Assembly: GCA_012522085.1 (NCBI GenBank)
Contig: JAAYLE010000148.1
Location: forward strand, 1 to 40,286
DNA length: 40,286 bases
Source: Bacillota bacterium
GTDB taxonomy: Bacteria > Bacillota > Limnochordia > JAAZLZ01
Direction: 5' to 3'
Position numbers and translations under genes: made by a program. The notes under the pieces were generated by a model. The model was not told the DNA's origin, searched no databases, and saw only the letters and a program-made list of their open reading frames with translations. Shown here one piece after another: positions 7,368 to 15,041 of this stretch (the first letter of the stretch is position 1; every line of letters starts with the position of its first letter).

Positions 7368-8636
7368 TCAGAAGGAAATCTCCCACCCTAGGTTGAGGTT
7401 TTTTTCGGGAACCCAATAAGCATCGAGCCGACCCCGGTCGTAACGTCCAAGCTCAAAAAACACCTTGTTGCGTCCCAACTCCCGCTCGGCACGTAAGTAG
7501 TAGTAACGGTTCTTGTCTTCCCGCTGCCTGATCTTGCCGATCCCCCGCAAGGTCCACCCCTTCACTCGGGCATCGAGCTGGAGTCGCCAGCGCCTTTCCA
7601 ATTCTTGAAACCCGACTGTCGCCGACAACCAAGAAAGGATCTTCCCCCGCAACCGGAAGCGCCGATCCCATCCATCTGACTGCTCCACCGCAACGAGGGC
7701 ACTGCTCCAGGGACCACGGTATGCTTCCGTCTCTAACCGGCGTCGACCATTTCGGTCTTCAAGGCGCACCCGCCAACGCCAGTCCAGGATCTTCCGCCCC
7801 AAGAAATCAAGGGACATTTCTTCATCCCTTTGCACACCGGCAAGGTCCGTGAGCCGCTTTACTTCAACTAGCAGCCGGCCCCAGCGATCATTATGCCAGC
7901 GGATCCCCACAGTCGACCCCCGCCGGTCTCGTCGATAGGGATCTTCCCAATTGGCCCAGGATCGCCACCCTTCCCCGATGTGTTGATAAGTCCACGAAAT
8001 ATGGCCCCAAGAAGTGGGATAGCGGAGGGTTGCTACACCTGCCCCATCTTCGCCGTCCCTGTTGACCCTGCCTAAAGCTCCCCCTAGTTCTAACTTGCCC
8101 AGAAGGGCTCGAGCATAGGCATTATACATCCACGCGTACCAATCCGACTCGAGGTGTTGGGCGATGCCGGCACAGCCCAAATGGAGCCTATCTCCCCACC
8201 ACTCCCACTGGGTGCCGGCCAAATGTCCCAAGCGGCGGGGATAGGGAAAATCGCGCACGTAAAGACCGACCAACCGCCCCCGACCCATGTTGCCCACCAG
8301 CACTCCCCCGTAGCTGTCCTCCCTGCGGACGCCTTTAGTGACCATCCGGAAAGGATCGGTGAAGCTGATGTGTTCATGATTGTACATGAGCCGTAGACTC
8401 CAATCGCCAGGCGCCACTCCCCATCGCCCGGACAGCAGCCCCCATTCCTCCTCGGACTTGCGCCCGAGCTCGGCTTCAATCAGCGTCAACGGTCCCCCAC
8501 GGCCGTAGTGGATAATCGGACGGAGCAGGCCTTCCGCCCATTCCATGCGCACACCAAAGTTGACCTTTCCTGTACTCGTCAGCAACAACAAGATAATGCC
8601 GGTATACAGACACAATCGGACCCGCTGATACCGCAT
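7368..8636 (-). CDS. Predicted outer-membrane beta-barrel protein
   Basis: No named family recognised. The 422-residue protein starts with a signal-like segment (basic MRYQRVR, then LYTGIILLLLTSTG). The rest is an almost unbroken series of short amphipathic strands with alternating aromatic and charged residues, rich in Trp, Tyr, Arg and Gly, linked by polar turns. No cysteine follows the signal except one mid-protein. It ends in strand-like LNLGWEISF with terminal Phe, the pattern recognised by BamA in outer-membrane barrels. This fits a porin or OMP of roughly 20 strands in a diderm envelope. ATG at 8636 with AAAGGAGGA; the SD sits in the loop of a start-codon hairpin (8634-8657). It lies between dUTPase and ymxH, interrupting an otherwise Bacillus-like order. 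A surface adhesin is an alternative. Confidence 0.6.
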   Translation of the reverse strand: MRYQRVRLCLYTGIILLLLTSTGKVNFGVRMEWAEGLLRPIIHYGRGGPLTLIEAELGRKSEEEWGLLSGRWGVAPGDWSLRLMYNHEHISFTDPFRMVTKGVRREDSYGGVLVGNMGRGRLVGLYVRDFPYPRRLGHLAGTQWEWWGDRLHLGCAGIAQHLESDWYAWMYNAYARALLGKLELGGALGRVNRDGEDGAGVATLRYPTSWGHISWTYQHIGEGWRSWANWEDPYRRDRRGSTVGIRWHNDRWGRLLVEVKRLTDLAGVQRDEEMSLDFLGRKILDWRWRVRLEDRNGRRRLETEAYRGPWSSALVAVEQSDGWDRRFRLRGKILSWLSATVGFQELERRWRLQLDARVKGWTLRGIGKIRQREDKNRYYYLRAERELGRNKVFFELGRYDRGRLDAYWVPEKNLNLGWEISF

Positions 8637-8657
8637 GCTAAATCCTCCTTTAGCATG
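8634..8657 (-). promoter_or_regulatory. SD-in-loop hairpin covering the start codon of the beta-barrel gene
   Basis: In the mRNA, CAUGCUAAA (8657-8649) and UUUAGCAUG (8642-8634) are perfect complements of 9 bp enclosing a 6-nt loop that is exactly the SD, GGAGGA. The final AUG of the 3' arm is the start codon, so all three of its bases are paired. This is a strong candidate for translational control such as an RNA thermometer or protein-binding hairpin. Confidence 0.65.
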
Positions 8658-8705
8658 GGCCGGCGGGTCCGGTTAAATTTAGCTTAACAAATTGATCTTA
8701 GCCAG

Positions 8706-9071
8706 TCAATCGCGTGCAGGGGCCTCATATCCCCTGCGCAGGGAGGTGCCGTGCTGACGCCGGAAGTTCTCTTGGTTCTTGGTCAAATAACCCTGGTAAA
8801 GCTCCTCCGGCGAAATGTCGCACTTCAGGCACATGCTAACGAAGAAGTGAAGAATATCCACCAGCTCTTCCTTTACCCTCTCCCGATCGACAGGCTGGGG
8901 ATTCTTCCACCACTTGAAATTCACTTCATTAAGGAGTTCGGCAAGTTCGGCAACGATCGCCAGGGTTTCCTTTTGCAGCCAGGTGGACAAATCGTAGTCT
9001 AACCCTCTATTGTGAATGAGCTCGTCGTCAAACTTGCGCTGCAGCTGAAAAATATGTTCAAGTCGATCCAA
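8706..9071 (-). CDS. Dimeric (all-alpha) dUTP diphosphatase
   Basis: Hydrolyses dUTP, or related nucleotides, to the monophosphate, keeping uracil out of DNA. It resembles the dUTPase_2/MazG-like all-alpha superfamily: LEHIFQLQRKFDDEL, the helix with metal-binding glutamates (ETLAIVAELAELLNE followed by FKWWKN), EELVDILHFFVSMCL and the C-terminal YLTKNQENFRRQ. I chose TTG at 9071 (MDRLEHIF) because GGAGGT lies six bases upstream; the longer reading from 9098 lacks an SD. Length 121, a compact form of the family, so a MazG-type pyrophosphatase with another substrate is possible. It starts 12 nt after mlpA ends, so the two are probably co-transcribed. Confidence 0.75.
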   Translation of the reverse strand: MDRLEHIFQLQRKFDDELIHNRGLDYDLSTWLQKETLAIVAELAELLNEVNFKWWKNPQPVDRERVKEELVDILHFFVSMCLKCDISPEELYQGYLTKNQENFRRQHGTSLRRGYEAPARD

Positions 9072-9082
9072 AGGGCAACCTC

Positions 9083-10324
9083 CTATCCAGCTTGCCAAAG
9101 AACTTCTTCTGTGGGGCCAATAGCCGCGGCGGTCAGCGGCCCCGATAGTAAACGCTGGGCAACCCGCTGAACCATGTCCACAGTGACGGCATCGATCTTC
9201 GCCGCAAGTTCATCGGGAGTCAAAATGGCTTCATAAAACAACTCCGACTTAGCGATCCTCCCCATCCGGGCCGCGGTGCTTTCCAGGCCCAGCATCAAGC
9301 TTCCCTTCAACTGCTCCTGCCCCCGATGCAATTCCTCCGCCGTTACCCCCTCTTCCATCAGCCGGTCGAATTCATCCTGGATGATTTGGGTGACCTGGCC
9401 GACGTTTTCCGGTCCCGTCCCGACATAAACGCCGAAAACCCCCGCATCCTGGAAACATGAATGGTAGGAGTAGGTGGAATAAACCAGGCCCCGTTCCTCC
9501 CGCAGCCGCTGAAACAATCGGGAGCTCATGCCTCCCCCGAGGATTACATCAAGGACGTAAACAGCAAACTTGTCTTCGTCATGGCGAGGAACTCCCAACC
9601 CGCCGATGCAAAGATGCACTTGCTCAATATCTTTGTATCTCAAGGCAGCCTCACCGGGCTTGTCCACCGGCATCACGTTAGTTATCAACGGACGGGAAGG
9701 CAGGGAAGAAAAATACTGCTTGACTTGGTCAACTACCTGTTGATGGGTGACATTGCCTGCCGCGGCCACCACCAAATTGCCGGGTACGTAATAATCGGCG
9801 ATGAATTCCATTACGTCCTCTCGCTTCATCTCACGGATGTTGTCCTCGGAGCCGAGGACAGACAACCCTAAGGGATGACTACCGAGGACGGCGCTGGCAA
9901 ACAGATCGTGGACCAGCTCATCCGGCGAGTCTTCACACATGCGGATTTCTTCAATAACAACGTTTTTTTCCTTCTCCATCTCTTCCAGGTCGAAGACCGA
10001 GTTTAAGAACATATCCGCTAACAACTCCGCGGCAACAGGCAGCTGTTCATCAAGGATCCGGGCATAATAACAGGTCCGCTCCTTGCCGGTAAAGGCGTTG
10101 AGCTGACCCCCCGCAGCATCAATAACTTCAGCTATTTCCCGGGCAGAGCGGTTTGTTGTTCCTTTGAACATCAAGTGCTCGATTAGATGAGAAATGCCGT
10201 TGTTTTCCACCGTTTCGTTTCGAGAGCCAGTGCGGAACCAAAACCCTAAGGACACCGTTCTTACGTATGGGATCGACTCCGTCACGACTCTGATTCCGTT
10301 TGGCAAGATCGTTTTCTGGTACAA
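9083..10324 (-). CDS. mlpA: M16 family zinc peptidase (MlpA/YmxG-like)
   Basis: Insulinase-family metallopeptidase. The inverted zinc motif HLIEH lies at about residues 46-50 with the downstream glutamate in EEIRMCEDSPDEL, followed by the M16 C-terminal half carrying GGGMSSRLFQRLREERGLVYS. No signal peptide, so cytoplasmic. At 413 residues it is a single-unit M16 enzyme. TTG at 10324 (LYQKTILPNGIRVV) has GGGAGGT seven bases upstream and agrees with the usual N-terminus; the start at 10342 does not. It has its own strong promoter (10355-10383). In B. subtilis it sits between ylxY and ymxH, as here if the inserted genes are ignored. Confidence 0.88.
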   Translation of the reverse strand: MYQKTILPNGIRVVTESIPYVRTVSLGFWFRTGSRNETVENNGISHLIEHLMFKGTTNRSAREIAEVIDAAGGQLNAFTGKERTCYYARILDEQLPVAAELLADMFLNSVFDLEEMEKEKNVVIEEIRMCEDSPDELVHDLFASAVLGSHPLGLSVLGSEDNIREMKREDVMEFIADYYVPGNLVVAAAGNVTHQQVVDQVKQYFSSLPSRPLITNVMPVDKPGEAALRYKDIEQVHLCIGGLGVPRHDEDKFAVYVLDVILGGGMSSRLFQRLREERGLVYSTYSYHSCFQDAGVFGVYVGTGPENVGQVTQIIQDEFDRLMEEGVTAEELHRGQEQLKGSLMLGLESTAARMGRIAKSELFYEAILTPDELAAKIDAVTVDMVQRVAQRLLSGPLTAAAIGPTEEVLWQAG

Positions 10325-10354
10325 GCAGCCTACCTCCCTCACCGCATCCTCTAT

Positions 10355-10383
10355 ATTATAAATTCGATCCTGCGGGATGTAAA
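10355..10383 (-). promoter_or_regulatory. Sigma-A promoter of mlpA
   Basis: Minus strand: -35 TTTACA (10378-10383), a 17-nt spacer and a perfect -10 TATAAT (10355-10360), about 25 nt before the mlpA TTG start. It lies in the divergent gap with the GH18 gene. Confidence 0.75.
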
Positions 10384-10485
10384 CGAAATACCCAAGAATG
10401 CCTGTCCTGCCCGAACTTACCGGAAGGTCTGGGGTCTCCGGCGGGGAAAAAATCAGCGACTAGCCAACTATAAAGGGTGAAGCCT

Positions 10486-11760
10486 GTGCAGGCCATATTG
10501 ATCTATCTACTCACCATCTTCCTTTCGTTAACCGGCTTTTTCGGGAGCAGACAATCCACCACTGAACCACTCCCCTCCGTGGAGGTAGGCCAAGGAGCCC
10601 TGGTGGGAGGGGAACAAGTCGTCTTGCGGGAAGGCCCTGGGGGCGCCTACGCCCCAGTGAAGACCCTTGCCAAAGGCGAAGAGGTCCAGGTAATAGGTGA
10701 GCAGAACGGCTGGTACCAAGTTCAAACCAGGACCCATGAGAGTGGGTGGGTGGCAGGTTGGCTGCTGACCGGCACTCTGATGGGGAGCTCCGTTTCCCAC
10801 CGGCCCCGTGAAGTTCTGGGCTACTATGTAGACGATCTGCGCCAAACAGGCTATGATTCCCTGGCGGCCAATGACCAGTGGACAGCCGTTGCTCCCTGGG
10901 CCTACATGCTTGATGGGGAAGGCAATCTTCAAGGGAAAACACCGGCCAAAGTGCTGGATCTGGCAGGCAGCCGCGGGAAACAAACCCTAGCCCTCATCCA
11001 CAACTACCAAGACACCAAGTTCGACGGAGCCATGGCGACGACATTGCTGTCAAACCCTGAAGCCCGGGGGCAGGCGGTGGAGAATATCTATCAGATGCTC
11101 CTGCGTTGGGGATACAGTGGCGTCAACATCGACTTCGAAAACGTCCCCCACCAGCAAAAGGACAACTTAAACGCCTTCATGCAAGAATTGGCTGACCGCC
11201 TCCAACCTGAAGGATTGCTGGTGACCATGTCCATCCCGGCCAAGACGGATAAGACAGCGAACGCCAACTGGATAGGGGCCTATGACTACAGAACCTTGGG
11301 GAGAATAGTAGACGGGCTTCAGCTGATGACCTATGATGAGCACTACCGGGATGGCTCGCCAGGTCCCATCGCGTCCATCGGCTGGGTCGAAGAAGTCATC
11401 ACCTATGCCCTCAAACATGTTCCCAGGAACAAGCTCTATTTGGGAATCGCCCTGTATGGTTATGACTGGGAGGAGGTTGCCCCCGGCGAGTGGACAGGTC
11501 AGGCCATAACTCAACGACAAGCCAAGACACTGGCTGAAACGAAAAACGTGCCCGTGAACTGGGATGCTGTCCATAAAGTGCCCCATTTCAGCTATACGGA
11601 TCTAGGCAACCGCCACGTAGTTTACTTCGAAGATCGCTACAGCCTCTCCCACAAATTGTACCTGGTTAACAAGTACGACTTGGCCGGCATCGCCCTCTGG
11701 CGGCTTGGCTTCGAAGACCCCGCGGTTTGGAGCATCATCGGGCGCAGTCTGCGGCCCTAG
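10486..11760 (+). CDS. SH3-domain GH18 glycosidase, spore-type (YaaH/SleL-like)
   Basis: Predicted exported N-acetylglucosaminidase acting on peptidoglycan, probably spore cortex. Layout: signal or anchor helix (AILIYLLTIFLSLTGFFG), bacterial SH3 domain at about 37-97 (VVLREGPGGAYAPVKTLAKGEEV...GWVAGWL), then a GH18 barrel. The active-site strand reads GYSGVNIDFENV: Asp216 and the catalytic acid Glu218 remain while the usual first Asp is Asn, as in YaaH/SleL enzymes. The barrel closes with IALWRLGFEDPAVW. GTG at 10486 is preferred (AAGGGTGA five bases upstream); GTG at 10477 adds three residues. It is the only plus-strand gene of this part, divergent from mlpA and convergent with ylxY, with interlocked stop codons (CTAG). 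Confidence 0.82.
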   Translation: MQAILIYLLTIFLSLTGFFGSRQSTTEPLPSVEVGQGALVGGEQVVLREGPGGAYAPVKTLAKGEEVQVIGEQNGWYQVQTRTHESGWVAGWLLTGTLMGSSVSHRPREVLGYYVDDLRQTGYDSLAANDQWTAVAPWAYMLDGEGNLQGKTPAKVLDLAGSRGKQTLALIHNYQDTKFDGAMATTLLSNPEARGQAVENIYQMLLRWGYSGVNIDFENVPHQQKDNLNAFMQELADRLQPEGLLVTMSIPAKTDKTANANWIGAYDYRTLGRIVDGLQLMTYDEHYRDGSPGPIASIGWVEEVITYALKHVPRNKLYLGIALYGYDWEEVAPGEWTGQAITQRQAKTLAETKNVPVNWDAVHKVPHFSYTDLGNRHVVYFEDRYSLSHKLYLVNKYDLAGIALWRLGFEDPAVWSIIGRSLRP

Positions 11761-12737
11761 TCATGCCAAAGGAGCTCCCCGACGGGGACCAAGCGGAGAT
11801 TCTTTTCCCGCAGCCCCTTGATCAATTGGGGCAGAGCTTGAACAGTATTGGCCTTCGGGTGCATAAGAATAATGCTGCCATTTTCCGCCTTGGGCACGAT
11901 GCGGTTGACGATCTCTTGGGGTGAGGGGTCCTGCCAGTCGCGGGTATCGAGGGACCAGAGAATAGTCCTATAGCCAAGGGAAGCCGCGGTAGCTAAGACC
12001 CGCTCATTGAATTCGCCGTAGGGCGGGGCAAAGAGCTTGTTGGATTGGCCCGTCAATTCATCGAGGAGGTTTTCGTTGTCCACGATGAGCTTTTCTAGGT
12101 CCTTGGCCGACAGACTGTTAGGGTGGGCATGCCAGTAGCCATGATTGCCGATCTCATGTCCCCGGCTAGCAATCATCTTAGCTAGGGCTGGGTTCGCCTG
12201 TGCCCAGCGACCCGTCAAGAAAAAGGTTGCTGCCACTTGGTGTTGGTCGAGCACATCGAGCATCTTCGGCAAGATCTCTTGCCCCCAGTCCACGTTGATG
12301 GCCAAGCTGACGTAGGGGCGCTCGGGATTACCGCGGTAGACAGGTTCGAACAGGCTGCGTCTGATGGTCGGGAGGACATCCAGGACGACCAGCTGAACCC
12401 GCTCCCCCGGGGCGGCGGCCAAGATGTTGGCAACGGTGGCCGCCACATCGACCCAGGTTCCCACCACTTCTCCATGAAGCTCCCCCGTAGCTTCGTCATA
12501 GTAGGCATCTTGGGGAACAGTAACATACTCCTCAGCGATCATCGCCACCTCGCGGTACAGCTCATGTTCAAGCAGCCCTCCGATGGGCCGGCCCTCGAGG
12601 GTGACACCGGGTCGAACACCGCACACGTAGCGGTAGCCCAGCTGCCAAAGCCCGGGCCCCCAAGCCCAAAGAAGCATCAGGCCGACGACGAGCACACCCC
12701 AACGGATCATCCGTCGGGTGACGACAAGGGCAAACAT
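11757..12737 (-). CDS. ylxY: YlxY-type polysaccharide deacetylase-like protein
   Basis: CE4/NodB-fold protein anchored by an N-terminal helix (residues ~10-28), with a ~110-residue linker domain before the NodB core. Conserved: ATFFLTGRWA, the metal pair HEIGNHGYWH, APPYGEFN, ILWSLDTRDWQ and the final ILMHP. The first catalytic motif, TFDDG in active enzymes, reads INVDWG, so the general base Asp is replaced by Asn. Loss or change of activity is therefore likely, as in other YlxY proteins. ATG at 12737 sits behind GGAGGTGA. It is next to mlpA as in B. subtilis apart from the inserted GH18 gene, and 17 nt after the pdaB-like gene. Confidence 0.82.
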   Translation of the reverse strand: MFALVVTRRMIRWGVLVVGLMLLWAWGPGLWQLGYRYVCGVRPGVTLEGRPIGGLLEHELYREVAMIAEEYVTVPQDAYYDEATGELHGEVVGTWVDVAATVANILAAAPGERVQLVVLDVLPTIRRSLFEPVYRGNPERPYVSLAINVDWGQEILPKMLDVLDQHQVAATFFLTGRWAQANPALAKMIASRGHEIGNHGYWHAHPNSLSAKDLEKLIVDNENLLDELTGQSNKLFAPPYGEFNERVLATAASLGYRTILWSLDTRDWQDPSPQEIVNRIVPKAENGSIILMHPKANTVQALPQLIKGLREKNLRLVPVGELLWHD

Positions 12738-12754
12738 CCCCTCACCTCCCAAGT

Positions 12755-13540
12755 CTACTGCCGCGGGCGCCCGGACTTGCTGCGCCGCTGCGTGCCCGAG
12801 TGTTTTTCAATATAGTATCCCTCTTTATAGATCAGCTGTGAGACGGGCACCACCTGATACCCTTGGCTAAGAAGCCGGGTGAGGATCTCATCGACTGCAG
12901 CCGCCGTATGGAGGCCATCATTGTGGAAGAGGATGATGTCCCCTGGTTTGACCCTTTCCATGATCCGACGAACGATATCGTTTTTGCTCACGTTTTTCCA
13001 GTCCAGGGAATCGAGGGACCATTGGATGGTGTAATACCCAAGTTCCGCCGCCACTTCGATCACCCGGTCGTTGTATTCGCCGAATGGGGGGCGAAACAAG
13101 AAGCTATCCTGATTCGTTAACTGCTTAATTAGAGCATGGGTCTTTTCTAGTTCTTCGCGGATTTGACTTGCGTTGAGGTTAGCCATATGGGGATGGGTGA
13201 AGCTGTGATTGCCTATCTCATGGCCTTCGGCCGCGATTTTCCGCACATAGTCGGGGTTCTTCTGCAACCAGTGACCGGCGAGGAAAAAAGTAGTCTTTAC
13301 ACCATGGCGACGGAGCACTTCCAGCAGTCGGTCAGTTCGCTCCGTCCCCCACATCGCGTCGAAAGAGATGGCGACTTTTTTGTCGGGCACATCCACCTGG
13401 TAGATGGGTACTTGACGGGCGAGGAGTCCACTGACTGTCTTCACCGCCTGACCGCCGACGAACTGCAGCAGGCTGACCATGGCAGCCAGAGTCAGGAAGA
13501 CAGCCAACAGCTGCAATCGGGTCTTGATGATGATGACCAT
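12755..13540 (-). CDS. PdaB-family spore polysaccharide deacetylase
   Basis: CE4 enzyme with an N-terminal membrane anchor (LLAVFLTLAAMVSLLQFVG) and a NodB domain from about residue 50. Motifs: ISFDAMWG (the first Asp is kept, the second is replaced), TTFFLAGHWL, HEIGNHSFTHPH, RPPFGEYND, WSLDSLDWKN and ILFHNDG. The SFDAxWG form and the length of 261 fit the PdaB/YbaN group needed to maintain cortex or late spore peptidoglycan. ATG at 13540 follows GGGGGTG. The C-terminal tail is basic (QRRSKSGRPRQ). It probably shares a transcript with ylxY; exact substrate unknown. Confidence 0.82.
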   Translation of the reverse strand: MVIIIKTRLQLLAVFLTLAAMVSLLQFVGGQAVKTVSGLLARQVPIYQVDVPDKKVAISFDAMWGTERTDRLLEVLRRHGVKTTFFLAGHWLQKNPDYVRKIAAEGHEIGNHSFTHPHMANLNASQIREELEKTHALIKQLTNQDSFLFRPPFGEYNDRVIEVAAELGYYTIQWSLDSLDWKNVSKNDIVRRIMERVKPGDIILFHNDGLHTAAAVDEILTRLLSQGYQVVPVSQLIYKEGYYIEKHSGTQRRSKSGRPRQ

Positions 13541-13599
13541 GAAAACACCCCCTGCACAGGGCTTCTCCTCATTCCTATGCTAGGAGGTATGATGGTATG

Positions 13600-14190
13600 C
13601 TAGCGGGCAAACACGTGATTGCCGATTTTGACCAGCTTGGTCCTGGTGGCCCAAAAGTCGGGCCGCGTGGTCTTGTCGGGGTTATAGAAAAACACGGCGC
13701 CAAAGGTTGGATCTTCTTCGGCAAAGGCCCTCTTGGCCAGTTCCACGAATCTCGCCGGGACTGTCTCGGGCAGGCCTGATTCGACCGGAAGGAATTGGCC
13801 TGGCTGGTAGATCACCTCAGTGATTGTGTCCGGAAAACCAGGGTCGCGCACCCGGTTAACGATGACCCTCGCCACCGCTAATTGACCCAACTCCGGTTCG
13901 CCCCGGGCCTCAGCGTAAATCACCTTGGCCATCAACTCCAACTCCTCGGGGGTTGCCTCCCTTTGACGGCGCTCCGGCGCTGGACGAGGCACCTTCAGTT
14001 GCATGCCGACACCGATTAGATCAGGATCATCGAGGCTGTTTAACGCTATTATTTCCCTGGGATGGACCTTCAGCTCTCTGGCCACCGCGTAGATTGTATC
14101 GCCCGGCTTGACGGTGTACACCTCAACGCCAGCCGCTGCCGGCAAGGCAAAGAGCCCTATGAACAGCAACCATGCGACCAACCGGTGCAA
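13600..14190 (-). CDS. LysM-SleB cell-wall hydrolase
   Basis: Predicted secreted lytic transglycosylase. Signal peptide (VAWLLFIGLFALPAAAG, ~1-21), LysM peptidoglycan-binding repeat (VYTVKPGDTIYAVARELKV...LKVP, 24-67), a charged linker, then a Hydrolase_2 (SleB/CwlJ) domain (ELMAKVIYAEARGE, with Glu94 as candidate catalytic residue; AVARVIVNRV; VIYQPGQF; FFYNP). SleB-family enzymes open the muramic-lactam cortex during germination; relatives also act in vegetative growth. Here the binding module is LysM. TTG start with GGGGGTGA upstream. It follows the SteAB/glycosyltransferase cassette, which may supply its partners. Confidence 0.86.
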   Translation of the reverse strand: MHRLVAWLLFIGLFALPAAAGVEVYTVKPGDTIYAVARELKVHPREIIALNSLDDPDLIGVGMQLKVPRPAPERRQREATPEELELMAKVIYAEARGEPELGQLAVARVIVNRVRDPGFPDTITEVIYQPGQFLPVESGLPETVPARFVELAKRAFAEEDPTFGAVFFYNPDKTTRPDFWATRTKLVKIGNHVFAR

Positions 14191-14240
14191 GGCTTTTCAC
14201 CCCCTTACGAGGGTGTTCGCCCTTTGGCGGTTTTTTCCTC

Positions 14241-15041
14241 CTAATCGCACCCCAACTTGTCCAGGAAACGTAATACGGGATTGTCTTCGATCAAGCGGGA
14301 GAGAGAATACTTCTCGCTATAAAGGTGAATCCCGATCAACAGCAGCAGGCTGAAGATTCGCACCGACCCCTCAAGACTGATGATGCCGATGCCAAGCAGA
14401 GCCCCAAGGGGATTAGCCCCAGCATCGCCCATCATCACAACTCGCCGCAAGTCCCATGGAAGATATGCGAGCACCCCTCCGACGACGGGCAGAAGCAGTC
14501 TCAAGGCCCTCGCCTCACCAATAGTAAAAAGGAGAAAGGAGCCTAGCAAGAACGACTTGCCGCAACGGCCCGGTCTAAGATCTAGGAGATTGAGGGCATT
14601 GGTCGCTAGAGCAATGATCAAGGTGTTCATCAACAGACCCTCTTTGCCCCTGACGCTTAGCGCGACGACTAAGGCTAACAGACCGCCATAGAAGGCTTTA
14701 AGGAAGCCTGTGCTGATCCTTCCCTGCAAGGCGACGCGAAGGTGTCCCCGAAGGCCGCGGTGGGCATCGTCTCCCCATAGATCGTCGATTAGACCTAAGA
14801 AACCAAAGCCAAACAGGACAGCAATTAACAACACTACGTCCCGGATCTGATACAGACCCATCCAAAGGCCGGCCAACAGACCCAGACACGAACCAAGCAA
14901 GAATGACACCCCCATCCCGGTCGGGATGAGTTCACCGCGAAAGTTGGTCCGGCTCAAATGTCCCTCCTGGGCCAGGTCCGCAAGCCCCATCAGGGACCAA
15001 ACCGTCCCAAGCGCCCCGAGCAACATGGTCGCGAGGATCAC
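14241..15041 (-). CDS. MraY/WecA-like phospho-sugar transferase (divergent)
   Basis: Polytopic membrane protein (8-9 predicted helices, 266 residues) of the polyprenyl-phosphate sugar-1-phosphate transferase superfamily. Recognisable: a loop NFRGELIPTGMG, the aspartate pair in GLIDDLWGD and GDAGANPLGALLG. The usual substrate block NxxNxxDGxDGL is replaced by NALNLLDLRPGR, so it is a separate branch and not MraY itself. It would attach a sugar phosphate to a lipid carrier at the cytoplasmic face. GTG start overlaps the stop of the upstream glycosyltransferase by four bases (GTGA), so the two are translationally coupled. The product is unknown. Confidence 0.72.
   Translation of the reverse strand: MILATMLLGALGTVWSLMGLADLAQEGHLSRTNFRGELIPTGMGVSFLLGSCLGLLAGLWMGLYQIRDVVLLIAVLFGFGFLGLIDDLWGDDAHRGLRGHLRVALQGRISTGFLKAFYGGLLALVVALSVRGKEGLLMNTLIIALATNALNLLDLRPGRCGKSFLLGSFLLFTIGEARALRLLLPVVGGVLAYLPWDLRRVVMMGDAGANPLGALLGIGIISLEGSVRIFSLLLLIGIHLYSEKYSLSRLIEDNPVLRFLDKLGCD

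Noticed and set aside
14219-14237. CGCC-CTTT-GGCG followed by T6 on the plus strand, like a terminator
   Set aside because: The stem is only 4 bp and no plus-strand gene ends there; on the minus strand it is simply the space before the LysM-SleB start.
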